The position numbers and the translations under genes are program-made. Positions 50,030 through 58,346 of a DNA stretch of 64,000 nucleotides are shown piece after piece. Numbering within the stretch: the stretch's first letter is position 1; the number at the start of each line of letters is the position of its first letter. Source of the DNA: Acinetobacter genomosp. 15BJ (GTDB lineage: Bacteria > Pseudomonadota > Gammaproteobacteria > Pseudomonadales > Moraxellaceae); assembly GCF_000400715.1 (NCBI RefSeq), contig NZ_KE007347.1, positions 1 through 64,000 on the forward strand, in the 5' to 3' direction. Under the pieces are notes generated by a model. It was not told the origin of the DNA, ran no database searches, and was given only the letters and a program-made list of their open reading frames with translations.

Positions 50030-50219
50030 ATGGGTCTCCAAAATGCCGCTGCATGTCTTTACCCTTGAACACTAAGGTTCAAGGTGGAGAGCGCTGTATA
50101 TTATCTGGGTTTCCTACTCAGGGTAGGCATACACGCTAAATATTCAGAAACGCTTTCCGATTAAGAAGGATATCACGGCTCAGGGGAATCAGACCGGCTG
50201 GCGTACACCTCAGAGATGT
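50030..50219 (-). ncRNA. ssrS: 6S RNA, copy B
   Basis: Full 6S outline: 5' arm CATCTCTGAGGTGTACGCC, GGTCTGATTCCCCTGAGCCG as in E. coli (TCCCCTGAGCCG), the hairpin CTTGAACCTTAGTGTTCAAG, and the 3' arm. Bases 50051-50203 differ from copy C (50380-50532) at only one place, while flanks differ. Located beside zapA, the conserved position of ssrS. Ends are estimated. Confidence 0.9.
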
Positions 50220-50224
50220 TTTTA

Positions 50225-50252
50225 ATTATAGTGAAATTAGGGGCTGTCGCAA
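50225..50252 (-). promoter_or_regulatory. Promoter of 6S copy B
   Basis: TTGCGA, 16-bp spacer, TATAAT on the minus strand. Confidence 0.75.
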
Positions 50253-50359
50253 GGGGAGAAAATAGAGAGATTTGTAAGTTAAAGTTTACAGTTAAGGTGT
50301 TAAATAGAAGTGACTGAATTGAAAAATATAATAAATAAATCGATTTTTTAATTAAAAAA

Positions 50360-50547
50360 TAATCTCCAGAAGTACCGCTGCATGTCTTTACCCTTGAACA
50401 CTAAGGTTCAAGGTGGAGAGCGCTGTATATTGTCTGGGTTTCCTACTCAGGGTAGGCATACACGCTAAATATTCAGAAACGCTTTCCGATTAAGAAGGAT
50501 ATCACGGCTCAGGGGAATCAGACCGGCTGGCGAGTACTCCAGAGATG
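50360..50547 (-). ncRNA. ssrS: 6S RNA, copy C (nearest zapA)
   Basis: Same structure as copy B: closing stem arms CCATCTCTGGAGTACTCGCC and the 3' GCGGTACTTCTGGAG, which pair well, central CCCCTGAGCCG and CTTGAACC hairpin. Followed on the minus strand by TTATTTTTTAATT. Nearest to zapA and so probably the ancestral locus. Ends are estimated. Confidence 0.9.
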
Positions 50548-50553
50548 GATTGC

Positions 50554-50581
50554 ATTATAGTGAACTCTGACGATGTTGCAA
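50554..50581 (-). promoter_or_regulatory. Promoter of 6S copy C
   Basis: TTGCAA, 16-bp spacer, TATAAT on the minus strand. Confidence 0.75.
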
Positions 50582-50821
50582 GGACTCCACTAATATTATT
50601 TGTAAGTATAGCTTAACAATGTGTAAGCTTATGTTTAGGTCATTTATGCAAGAAAAGAGCAGGATTATTCATTTTTTCCTGAATAACATTTAAAAAATAA
50701 ACATATGAATTGACTCTATGTTAATACTTTGATTGAGGTCAAAAGATAGAGAAGTGATAAAAATTACAATGGGAGTAAGATAAAAAGGAAAAATTATTTT
50801 TGTGTGAAAGCTTGTTTAATA

Positions 50822-50855
50822 AAAAAGCCTGAAATTTGCATTTCAGGCTTTTTTC
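50822..50855. terminator. Bidirectional terminator after zapA
   Basis: AAGCCTGAAAT-TTGC-ATTTCAGGCTT with A-run before and T-run after. It insulates zapA from the 6S genes; 50582-50821 otherwise shows no gene. Confidence 0.85.
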
Positions 50856-50857
50856 AT

Positions 50858-51142
50858 TCAGATACTTTGTTCAACATCTTCTAGAATAGTTTCTAAAAGC
50901 CGTTCGCAATGAGCGTACTGTTGCAAAGATTTATTTAAGCTAAACACTTCTTGTGCCATCTGTAACGCAACCATAATCACAAGCTTATTATGTTCAACTC
51001 GTGGGGCACTACGACGCATGTCATGGAATTTTTGATTAAGTAGCTCTGCGGCACGCTCTAACTCTTCACGTTTTTCTTCTGTCGTATTAAGACGGAAAGT
51101 CTGTTCAATTAAGCGAAGTTCGACAACGATTGGTTCACTCAT
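50858..51142 (-). CDS. zapA: Cell division protein ZapA
   Basis: 94 residues. Family signature: VELRLIEQTFRLNTTEEKRE (N-terminal domain), then a helix AAELLNQKFHDMRRS and the long coiled coil MVALQMAQEVFSLNKSL. ZapA crosslinks FtsZ filaments at the Z ring. Next to 6S RNA, as in E. coli and Pseudomonas. Confidence 0.9.
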   Translation of the reverse strand: MSEPIVVELRLIEQTFRLNTTEEKREELERAAELLNQKFHDMRRSAPRVEHNKLVIMVALQMAQEVFSLNKSLQQYAHCERLLETILEDVEQSI

Positions 51143-51144
51143 GA

Positions 51145-51699
51145 TCAGATCTCCTCTTGGGTTTCAGCATTAGGGTGAGCAAGCTGCTGAATTTCTTGTG
51201 CATGCTGATCCTGTGCTGTGCCTAAAATTGAAAGGCGCTGAATAATAGCCTCGACTTTAGATTTTGCTAGCTCATTTTTTTGTAATAAGCGATCACGATC
51301 TTGTTGTAAATCTTGAATCTCTTGCTGACTATGGCGTTGCTGTGCTTGTAATTTTTCTTTATTCACACGTAGGTCATTACGCTCAGCCAAGATTTCTTGG
51401 AAGCGATTTTTCAAATCAGTGGTGCTTTTCTCTAAGCGGCTATAACGTTCCGCTAAAGTTGTTGCATCTTGATTCAGTTGTTTAAATTGATCTTGTAACT
51501 GAGTCAGTTGTTCAGTTAAGTTATCAACTTCTTCCTGCTTTTGCGTGATGATGCTATTTTTCTGCACAATTTGTGCATGTTGGTCCGTTTCAGCTAATTG
51601 CTTAGCTTCGGTGAGCGAAGTATTTTCTCGCTCTAAGTGATGTAAGCGTGTTTTTAAAACACCAATATGCGCTTGTAGACGCTGTAATTGTTCTAACAT
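51145..51699 (-). CDS. Coiled-coil protein next to zapA (ZapB/TIGR02449-like)
   Basis: About 184 residues, almost wholly coiled coil (LEQLQRLQAHIGVLKTRLHH onward; heptads to about residue 165). Small coiled-coil proteins of this type precede zapA in pseudomonads and relatives and are thought to take part in division; this one is longer than usual. Start at 51699 chosen because the protein then begins with the coil; an in-frame TTG at 51723 is possible. Two bp from zapA. Confidence 0.65.
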   Translation of the reverse strand: MLEQLQRLQAHIGVLKTRLHHLERENTSLTEAKQLAETDQHAQIVQKNSIITQKQEEVDNLTEQLTQLQDQFKQLNQDATTLAERYSRLEKSTTDLKNRFQEILAERNDLRVNKEKLQAQQRHSQQEIQDLQQDRDRLLQKNELAKSKVEAIIQRLSILGTAQDQHAQEIQQLAHPNAETQEEI

Positions 51700-51765
51700 A
51701 ACGAAGGTCGCACAGAGTTGCAATCAAAGGTAATATATACAGCAGTATAGAGGTTGGATAAACGA

Positions 51766-52398
51766 ATGCAAGACGATATTTCAGGTTGGACAGAATGGAA
51801 TGCTCATTTTGATGGGATTGAAGAAATTTCAAGTCCAAGTGAGTTACACGGTTTACTAACTGGTATAGTTTGTGTGACACAAGCGCCGACTGAAGATGAA
51901 TGGTCACAAATCTTAAACACCCTGAATGTGCCTGCTTTACAGCCAGAAGCACTGCAAAGTTTAACCGATGAAGCAGAAGATGTGGCACATGCTTTATCGG
52001 ATGATGAATTAGATTATTTACCGATGCTCCCAGATGACAACCATTTGCTAGCTGATCGCGTTCAAGCCTTGGCAGATTGGTGTGCAGGCGTAGTACTTGG
52101 TTTTGGTTTAGCTTCTGGTCATATTCGTGCAGAAGAACAAGAGTTGATTGAACATTTACAAGATGTTGCAGCTGTTGAGTTTGAAGACTCGGATAATGAT
52201 GAAGAAGGTGAAGAGAGCTATCAGGAACTGTATGAGTTTGTACGCTTGATTCCTGTCAGCTTATCGATTGGTCGCACCAAGATTCCTGTAGCCGAAAGTT
52301 CTTTATTACAAAACTTTCATGCGAAAAGCAGAAATCAAGACAATCCAGCTGATCCACAAACAGTGGTAGAAATGTTTACCCCACATCGTCCGAGTTAA
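51766..52398 (+). CDS. ygfB: YgfB/YecA family protein (UPF0149)
   Basis: 210 residues. Characteristic SPSELHGLLTGIVC (about 24-37), DWCAGVVLGFGLASG (about 105-119) and the end RLIPVSLSIGRTK... with FVRLI. In Pseudomonas YgfB modulates AmpDh3 expression; the general role is unclear. Divergent from zapA and upstream of pepP, as in E. coli. Confidence 0.8.
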   Translation: MQDDISGWTEWNAHFDGIEEISSPSELHGLLTGIVCVTQAPTEDEWSQILNTLNVPALQPEALQSLTDEAEDVAHALSDDELDYLPMLPDDNHLLADRVQALADWCAGVVLGFGLASGHIRAEEQELIEHLQDVAAVEFEDSDNDEEGEESYQELYEFVRLIPVSLSIGRTKIPVAESSLLQNFHAKSRNQDNPADPQTVVEMFTPHRPS

Positions 52399-52467
52399 CT
52401 CGGGCGATGCCTTAACACCTTATAAATAAAGATACTTACAATCATTCATCTTCATCAGAAGGACTAT

Positions 52468-53787
52468 ATGAAATTAAGTCAAGCCGATTTTAAACAACGT
52501 CGTGATATTCTCGCTGAAAAAATAGGTAGCAATAGCATTGCAATTATTGCGACACGAGCAGAAATGTATCGTAATCGCGATGCTGATTATAAATATCGTG
52601 CCGACAGTAGTTTTTATTATCTCACTGGATTTGCTGAGCCCGAGGCAGTTGCGGTTATTGAAACCTTTGCCGAAGGTGAGGAGTATAGCTACAGTTTGTT
52701 CTGCCGTGAACGTGATCGTGAAATGGAAATCTGGCATGGCTATCGTGCGGGTATTGATGGCGCGATTGAAATTTATGATGCAGATGAAGCTTATGCGATT
52801 GACTTATTAGATGAAGAAATCATCGAAAAAATTCTAAATAAACAGCGTCTTTACTATCGTATTGGTCAGCAAGCTGAGTTTGATGCACGTGTCAGCCAGT
52901 GGATTCAAAAGGCAGATGCAGAACAGCGTCGTGGTAGTGCTGCACCTGCTGCGTTGATTCAGCTGGATCGTATTGTTGATGAAATGCGCCTGAAAAAATC
53001 AGCACAAGAAATTGAGTTGATGCAGATTGCCTCGAATATCAGTGCCGAAGCGCATACTCGTGCTATGCAAACCGTTAAACCGAATATGATGGAGTATGCA
53101 CTGGAAGCAGAACTTAATTATATCTTTGGGAAAAACGGCTGCGTACCGTCATATAACAGTATTGTTGGTGGCGGTGAAAATGCCTGTATCTTGCACTATG
53201 TTGAAAACAACAAGCCACTCAAAGATGGTGATTTAGTACTCATTGATGCAGCGTGTGAATATGAATTCTATGCGTCAGATATTACGCGTACATTCCCTGT
53301 CAATGGTAAGTTTAGTCCTGAACAAAAGGCTTTATATAATATTGTGTTAGAAGCACAGCTTGCTGCAATTGATGTGACACGTATTGGTAATCACTATAAA
53401 TACCCACATCAAGTTGCAGTGAAAATCTTAACGCAAGGTTTAGTTGATCTTGGTTTGATCAGTGGCGATGTTGATGAATTGATTGAAAGCGAAGCATTCC
53501 GTCAGTTCTTTATGCATGGTACAGGTCATTGGCTCGGTATGGATGTACATGATGTTGGTGCATACAAGACTGACGAACATTGGCGCGCTTATGAAGCGGG
53601 AATGGTTGTGACGATTGAACCAGGTTTATATGTTGCACCGGATGATGAAACCGTCGATGCAAAATGGCGGGGTATCGGGATTCGTATCGAAGATGATATT
53701 GTGGTAACTGAAAATGGTCCATTGGTTTTGACCAAGAATGTAGTGAAAACTGTTGAAGAGATTGAAAGCTTGATGGCAAGCCATTAA
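52468..53787 (+). CDS. pepP: Xaa-Pro aminopeptidase PepP
   Basis: 439 residues of the usual length. N-terminal creatinase-like domain (YKYRADSSFYYLTGFAEPEA) and pita-bread catalytic domain with metal ligands: LIDAACEYEFYASDITRTFP (two Asp), FFMHGTGHWLGMDVHDVGAY (His), VVTIEPGLYV (Glu) and GIGIRIEDDIVVT (Glu). Cuts N-terminal residues preceding proline. RBS AAGGA. Gene order ygfB-pepP-ubiH-ubiI is conserved. Confidence 0.95.
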   Translation: MKLSQADFKQRRDILAEKIGSNSIAIIATRAEMYRNRDADYKYRADSSFYYLTGFAEPEAVAVIETFAEGEEYSYSLFCRERDREMEIWHGYRAGIDGAIEIYDADEAYAIDLLDEEIIEKILNKQRLYYRIGQQAEFDARVSQWIQKADAEQRRGSAAPAALIQLDRIVDEMRLKKSAQEIELMQIASNISAEAHTRAMQTVKPNMMEYALEAELNYIFGKNGCVPSYNSIVGGGENACILHYVENNKPLKDGDLVLIDAACEYEFYASDITRTFPVNGKFSPEQKALYNIVLEAQLAAIDVTRIGNHYKYPHQVAVKILTQGLVDLGLISGDVDELIESEAFRQFFMHGTGHWLGMDVHDVGAYKTDEHWRAYEAGMVVTIEPGLYVAPDDETVDAKWRGIGIRIEDDIVVTENGPLVLTKNVVKTVEEIESLMASH

Positions 53788-53800
53788 GTTGAGATTGAGA

Positions 53801-53831
53801 AAAGGCTTATCGATAGATAGGCCTTTTTTAT
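53801..53831 (+). terminator. Terminator after pepP
   Basis: AAAGGC-TTATC / GATAGGCCTTT-type hairpin followed by TTTTTTA. Confidence 0.7.
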
Positions 53832-53930
53832 TTCGTTTGATGACCAAGACAACTTTTGAATATATTTTAAAAACATAGACCAAACAAAGTACAAATTCCA
53901 ATCCTGATTTGAGTTAGAGTAAGATAGGCT

Positions 53931-54201
53931 AGGGGCTATTGATAGTTCACAAATGCTTGTTGCGACAGTGGACATTTTTGAGGTGATACAAGGCATGGCT
54001 TATGCAATTTAGTCATTCTAAATAAATAAGCCGTAACGCCGTAGCGACACAAAATGTTCCTGTCCCGTAGGGTTATGGCTAAAACTTCCTTAAACTTTGT
54101 TATGAAACTTGACAAGGGGGTGGCCATTGCCTACGTTTCATGCCTCGTTTAAGTTGTTTTAGCCTATAACGCAACGCATAGATGAACTATCAATAGACCC
54201 T
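53931..54201. mobile_element. MITE-like element of 271 bp
   Basis: Terminal inverted repeats of 19 bp with one mismatch: AGGGGCTATTGATAGTTCA at 53931-53949 and its complement at 54183-54201. No transposase frame lies inside. TA is present just outside or at both ends, so a TA target is possible, but no longer target duplication is clear. It is placed between pepP and ubiH. Confidence 0.65.
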
Positions 54202-54239
54202 TAACATCAAGTCATGAAAAACTGATAAGGAATAATATT

Positions 54240-55451
54240 ATGCAGCAACAAGTCATCATTGTCGGTGGAGGTATGGTTGGACTCAGCCTTGCTTTAATGT
54301 TGGCAAAATCTAATATCGCAGTAAAGCTATTAGAAGCTGTGAAATATCCGAATTATGATGACGAAAACGTTGCGCCATATCATTCCAGTTTTGATGCACG
54401 TAACACGGCATTGTCACGCCGCAGCGTACAGATTTACCAAAAGTTAGGTTTGTGGGAAGCTTTACAGCAACATGCCACACCAATTCTGCAAGTGCATATT
54501 ACTGAGCAGGGGAGTTTTGGTAAGGCCCGCTTAGTTGCAGAACAAGAAAAAGTAGAAAGCTTTGGGCAAGTGATTGAGAATGCTTGGTTAGGTCGTGTAT
54601 TGCTGACCCAAGTACGTCAGCAGCCTTTGATTGAATTGATTGATGGGGTACAAGTAACTTCACTGACCCAAGACGTAGATCAAGTCCAAATTGAAGCCAT
54701 GCGCAATGGTGAATATATCCATTCCTTAAAGTCCAAGTTGGTGATTGCAGCTGATGGTCGTGATTCTTTCTGTCGCCAAGCGATTGGGGTGGGGGTAGAT
54801 GAGCATGATTATGACCAAGTCGCGATTGTGACCACTGTACAGACTTCTAAGCCGCATCAGCACGTTGGCTTTGAACGCTTTAGCGCATTGGGACCATTGG
54901 CCTTGTTACCATTACCAGGTGAATACCGTCGCTCAGTGGTTTGGCCTGTAAAAAAAGGCACTGAAGCTGAGTGGTTGGGTGAAGAAAATGATCAGCACTT
55001 CCTCGATGCTTTACAGGAAACCTATGGTGATCGTGCTGGAAAATTTGAAAAAACAGGTAAGCGCTTTAGCTATCCATTGGCTCAGGTTTTGGCACATAAG
55101 CAGGCAGTAGGGCGTGTGGTACTGATGGGTAATGCGGCACATACCATTCATCCAGTGGCAGGACAAGGTTTTAACCTGTGCTTGCGTGATGCAGATGTGT
55201 TGGTTCGTTTCTTGATGGAGCAACTTGCGAAATCAGATGATATTGGCTCGCCTGAAAAATTACTGGCCTATGAACAATCACGTTTGAAAGATCAGCAACG
55301 TGTGATTAAGTTCTGTGATTCAGTGGTGCGTGGTTTCAGTAATCAAAATCCAATCCTCAAATTATTACGCAATACAGGTCTGATTGCATTTGATGTGATT
55401 CCAGGCGTTAAGCCTTTAGTTGCTAACTATGCAATGGGGCTAAAAGCATGA
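54240..55451 (+). CDS. ubiH: Ubiquinone biosynthesis hydroxylase UbiH
   Basis: 403 residues. FAD-binding GxGxxG (VIIVGGGMVGLSLALMLAKS, 5-24), the DG motif LVIAADGRDSFCRQ (about 165) and GNAAHTIHPVAGQGFNLCLRDADVL (second FAD motif, about 295). This class C flavin monooxygenase hydroxylates the ubiquinone precursor ring. Order before ubiI fits UbiH. Overlaps ubiI by four bases. Confidence 0.85.
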   Translation: MQQQVIIVGGGMVGLSLALMLAKSNIAVKLLEAVKYPNYDDENVAPYHSSFDARNTALSRRSVQIYQKLGLWEALQQHATPILQVHITEQGSFGKARLVAEQEKVESFGQVIENAWLGRVLLTQVRQQPLIELIDGVQVTSLTQDVDQVQIEAMRNGEYIHSLKSKLVIAADGRDSFCRQAIGVGVDEHDYDQVAIVTTVQTSKPHQHVGFERFSALGPLALLPLPGEYRRSVVWPVKKGTEAEWLGEENDQHFLDALQETYGDRAGKFEKTGKRFSYPLAQVLAHKQAVGRVVLMGNAAHTIHPVAGQGFNLCLRDADVLVRFLMEQLAKSDDIGSPEKLLAYEQSRLKDQQRVIKFCDSVVRGFSNQNPILKLLRNTGLIAFDVIPGVKPLVANYAMGLKA

Positions 55452-56680
55452 GTGAAATCTTAGATGTCGTCATTATCGGTGGTGGTCTGGTTGGCGGTTT
55501 AACAGCTTTATTACTCGCGCAAGGTGGGGTACAAGCGACCGTATTGGATGCCGCACCTGTACTTGATCAAGACAAAACTTTGGCTGTGATGAATCCTCGT
55601 GTATTGGCACTCAGTCAGGCCACGATTCATTTGCTTAAAACAGTCGATGTCTGGGATGATTTAGTACGCCAAATGCCCTATTCAGGCATGCAAGTCTGGA
55701 ATAAAAATGGCTATGGTGAAATTAATTTTGGTCATGCTTCAGAGCAGCAACCTCAATCAGATCAGGCATTAGGTTCAATGGTTGAGCCAAGTGTTTTGAA
55801 TGTTGCGATTCAACAAAAAATGCTGCAACAACTTAAAGACTATCGCACTCAAGTCAAAGTCATTCGGATCGAACAGATTCCACAAGGCTGGTCAATTCAA
55901 TTGGCAAATGGCACAACATTAAAAACCAAGTTGCTGATTGGTGCAGATGGTGCGAATTCTTTTGTACGTGAGCAGGCGTATATCGATCTAGATGTACTGG
56001 ATTATAAGCAGGCCGCGATCAGCTGTGCGATTAAAACCACGTGCCCGAATCAATATGTGGCTCGACAGATTTTCCTACCGACAGGACCATTGGCTTATTT
56101 ACCGATGGCAAGTCTTGATCCTCAAGAAAACGGGTATTGGCAATCAATTGTTTGGACTTTACCAGATGATTATGCTGATGAGTATTCAGCACTCAGCGAT
56201 CAAGCGTTTATGCAACTATTGACGCAAGAAAGCCTACAAATGTTGGGTGAGGTGGTTGAGGTGCGTTCTAGAGCACAATTTCCATTAAAAGCACGTGCAG
56301 CGCAACGCTATATCAAATCAGGCTTAGCACTGATTGGTGATGCCGCGCACGTGATCCATCCTTTGGCTGGACAGGGTGTGAATATTGGTTGTTTAGATGC
56401 CGCTGTGTTGTGTGATGTGTTACTACACGATTTAAAACGTGGTGTGTGGGCCAACGAACAGACTTTATTGCGTTATGAACACCAACGTAAGGGTCAAAAC
56501 GATGCCATGATGCATAGTATGTCTGCGATTGGATGGATTGAAAGTTCAGAATTATTTCCCTTTGTCTGGGCAAGAAATTTTGGTTTGAAACAGGTTGAAC
56601 AGTTCGATTGGTTTAAGGATCGTTTTATGCAACAAGCCAATGGATTAGGAACATTGAAAGACACACAATATGCATGTTAA
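55448..56680 (+). CDS. ubiI: Ubiquinone biosynthesis hydroxylase UbiI (VisC-like)
   Basis: 410 residues, same family as the previous gene: VVIIGGGLVGGLTALLLAQG, LLIGADGANSFVREQA and GDAAHVIHPLAGQGVNIGCL. Second position in the pair corresponds to UbiI/VisC of E. coli, which hydroxylates C5. Assignment between UbiI and UbiF subtypes rests on synteny. Confidence 0.8.
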   Translation: MSEILDVVIIGGGLVGGLTALLLAQGGVQATVLDAAPVLDQDKTLAVMNPRVLALSQATIHLLKTVDVWDDLVRQMPYSGMQVWNKNGYGEINFGHASEQQPQSDQALGSMVEPSVLNVAIQQKMLQQLKDYRTQVKVIRIEQIPQGWSIQLANGTTLKTKLLIGADGANSFVREQAYIDLDVLDYKQAAISCAIKTTCPNQYVARQIFLPTGPLAYLPMASLDPQENGYWQSIVWTLPDDYADEYSALSDQAFMQLLTQESLQMLGEVVEVRSRAQFPLKARAAQRYIKSGLALIGDAAHVIHPLAGQGVNIGCLDAAVLCDVLLHDLKRGVWANEQTLLRYEHQRKGQNDAMMHSMSAIGWIESSELFPFVWARNFGLKQVEQFDWFKDRFMQQANGLGTLKDTQYAC

Positions 56681-56853
56681 AAAATAGTAGATATTTTTTA
56701 AACAATCATTTATAAATCAGAGTGAATTTGGTCATAAAAAGTACGTTTTAACAAATATTGTGCTTTGCTAAATCTGAAGAGCTTGCTAAATTCCACCTAG
56801 TTCTGATGGCCAAATAGCGATGATGAGAGTTGAGTCATTGTGGGGAGATGAAG

Positions 56854-57102
56854 ATGACGGAAATGAATGATTACGACGAAAACACAGAAGATTCTGCTGT
56901 AGACGACGAAGAGGCGAAAGCGGCAGAAAGTGGTGCAGAGAGTGAAGAATCGAGCGCCAATGACGCTGATCTTGCTGAAGCGGAAACTTTAACCGTGACT
57001 GCGAAGCAGAAACAGCGCCAAGCTTTAGAAGATGAAGTGGCTGCGTTTCTTGCACGTGGTGGGCGCATTACTGAAGTTCCGCCAGGTGAGCATCAAGATT
57101 AA
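56854..57102 (+). CDS. sutA: SutA-like RNA polymerase-associated protein
   Basis: 82 residues. Long acidic N-terminal tail (Asp/Glu/Ser/Ala-rich), then AKQKQRQALEDEVAAFLARG and GRITEVPP, which matches the core of Pseudomonas SutA, a small acidic protein that binds RNA polymerase and aids rRNA transcription during slow growth. RBS GGGGAG before the ATG at 56854; an ATG at 56848 is too close to it. The function in Acinetobacter is inferred. Confidence 0.75.
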   Translation: MTEMNDYDENTEDSAVDDEEAKAAESGAESEESSANDADLAEAETLTVTAKQKQRQALEDEVAAFLARGGRITEVPPGEHQD

Positions 57103-57121
57103 GTCAGTTATGACATAGAAA

Positions 57122-57149
57122 AAGCATCACGTTTGTGGTGCTTTTTTGT
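57122..57149. terminator. Bidirectional terminator between sutA-like and cadR-like genes
   Basis: AGCATCAC-GTTT-GTGGTGCT stem with A-run before and T-run after; the stop codon of the minus-strand gene lies in the hairpin. Confidence 0.8.
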
Positions 57150-57576
57150 GCTGGTGAGATTCATGTTCACACTCAAGTGGTTGGTGTAACTCTTTTAAAA
57201 TACCGCATTGTTCAATGGTACGATGTTGTGAACATTGTTGTTTTAAATGGCTTAGATCTTGTTTGAGATGTTCAAGATTTTTAATCTTCTGAGAAACTTC
57301 GGCAAGATATTGATCAATCAGATGATCGACCTCCATGCAGGTTTGATTCGGATCTTCGGCTAGACTCTTAAGCTTTTGAATATCCTGTAAGGTGATGCCT
57401 AATTCTCGGCAGTGCTTTAAAAATAACAATTCTGAAAGCATTTGTTCCGAATAATGACGGTAATTTCCCGCCGTTCGTTGGGCTTTGTCCAGCAACCCAA
57501 TTTTTTCGTAATAGCGAATCGTATCTACAGATACACCTGACTTTTTTGCCAATTGCCCAATGCTAAAACTGATCAT
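57127..57576 (-). CDS. cadR: MerR-family regulator, CadR/PbrR-like
   Basis: 149 residues. MerR HTH (FSIGQLAKKSGVSVDTIRYY, 4-23), coiled coil, and Cys residues at the metal-site places (TCMEVDHL, QQCSQH, QCGILKEL), typical of Cd(II)/Pb(II) sensors. His-rich tail (HESHQHKK). It is divergent from a cation transporter with a 19-bp-spaced MerR-type promoter between. Confidence 0.85.
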   Translation of the reverse strand: MISFSIGQLAKKSGVSVDTIRYYEKIGLLDKAQRTAGNYRHYSEQMLSELLFLKHCRELGITLQDIQKLKSLAEDPNQTCMEVDHLIDQYLAEVSQKIKNLEHLKQDLSHLKQQCSQHRTIEQCGILKELHQPLECEHESHQHKKAPQT

Positions 57577-57578
57577 GC

Positions 57579-57609
57579 TTGACTCTGGAGTTACTCTAGG
57601 GTTTTAAAT
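57579..57609 (+). promoter_or_regulatory. MerR-type promoter of the cation transporter
   Basis: TTGACT (57579-57584), 19-bp spacer with the imperfect dyad ACTCTGGAGT-T-ACTCTAGGGT, then TTAAAT (57604-57609). The overlong spacer holding a dyad is diagnostic of MerR-family control. Confidence 0.8.
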
Positions 57610-57637
57610 CACTATAAAAGATTAAGTGAGAAAAGTC

Positions 57638-58279
57638 ATGGCAGGATGTGGATGCAACACAGCATGTGCCCCAGCAAAACAAATTAGTCCAAAATTTAGA
57701 AAAGCATTGTGGATTGCGCTCGTTCTAAATGCATTGATGTTCTTTGTCGAAATTATTGGAGGATCACAAGCACGATCTGTGTCATTGTGGGCAGATGCGC
57801 TAGATTTTGCAGGTGATGCTGCAAACTATGCCATCTCTTTAGCTGTATTGTCCATGACCCTATACTGGCGAGCAACTGCAGCTTTACTGAAAGGAATTAC
57901 CATGGCCGCATTTGGTATTTTCGTGATTGTTAAAGTATTCTGGTCATGGTGGCTAGGTGTAACACCTGAACCAATGCTCATGGGGGTGATTGGTGTACTG
58001 GCATTGGCTGTCAATGTTATCTGTGCATTGATGCTCTATGCATTCCGTGATGGCGATGCCAATATGCGCTCGGTATGGTTATGTAGCCGTAATGATGCCA
58101 TTGCCAATATTGCGATTATCGTCGCAGCTGTTGGTGTATTTGGAACTGGGACTATGTTCCCTGATTTATTTGTGGCTTTTATTATTGCGTATTTAGGTGT
58201 TTCTTCTGGTTTGGCTGTGATTAAGCAGGCGAGAATAGAAAGAAAACTAGATCAGGTTAATATCATGACTAAGGCCTAA
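57638..58279 (+). CDS. Cation transporter (CDF-like), metal efflux
   Basis: 213 residues. N-terminal Cys-rich start (MAGCGCNTACAP) and about six TM segments; the second carries the CDF-type DALDFAGDAANYAISL (with the metal-site D-x3-D pattern), and SRNDAIANIAIIVAA is the matching HD-like/ND motif in TM5. Shorter than usual CDF (no large C-terminal domain). Driven by the CadR-controlled promoter; probably Cd/Zn/Pb export. Confidence 0.8.
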   Translation: MAGCGCNTACAPAKQISPKFRKALWIALVLNALMFFVEIIGGSQARSVSLWADALDFAGDAANYAISLAVLSMTLYWRATAALLKGITMAAFGIFVIVKVFWSWWLGVTPEPMLMGVIGVLALAVNVICALMLYAFRDGDANMRSVWLCSRNDAIANIAIIVAAVGVFGTGTMFPDLFVAFIIAYLGVSSGLAVIKQARIERKLDQVNIMTKA

Positions 58280-58311
58280 GTCACATTGTTGTTATTTCAA
58301 ATTGAGATGAT

Positions 58312-58346
58312 AAGGGGAGATTTTTTTTAATCTCCCCTTAGGTTTT
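58312..58346. terminator. Hairpin between convergent CDF and rsmI genes
   Basis: AAGGGGAGA / TCTCCCCTT stem with a T-rich loop of ten; T-run modest on both strands. Confidence 0.65.

Noticed and set aside
51602..51988. 128-codon minus-strand frame across the zapA-ygfB divergent region
   Set aside because: It covers both the start of ygfB and the coiled-coil gene and has no RBS or recognisable composition.
53931..54201. Insertion sequence with transposase
   Set aside because: The inverted repeats are clear, but 271 bp hold no transposase frame, so it was entered as a MITE-like element.
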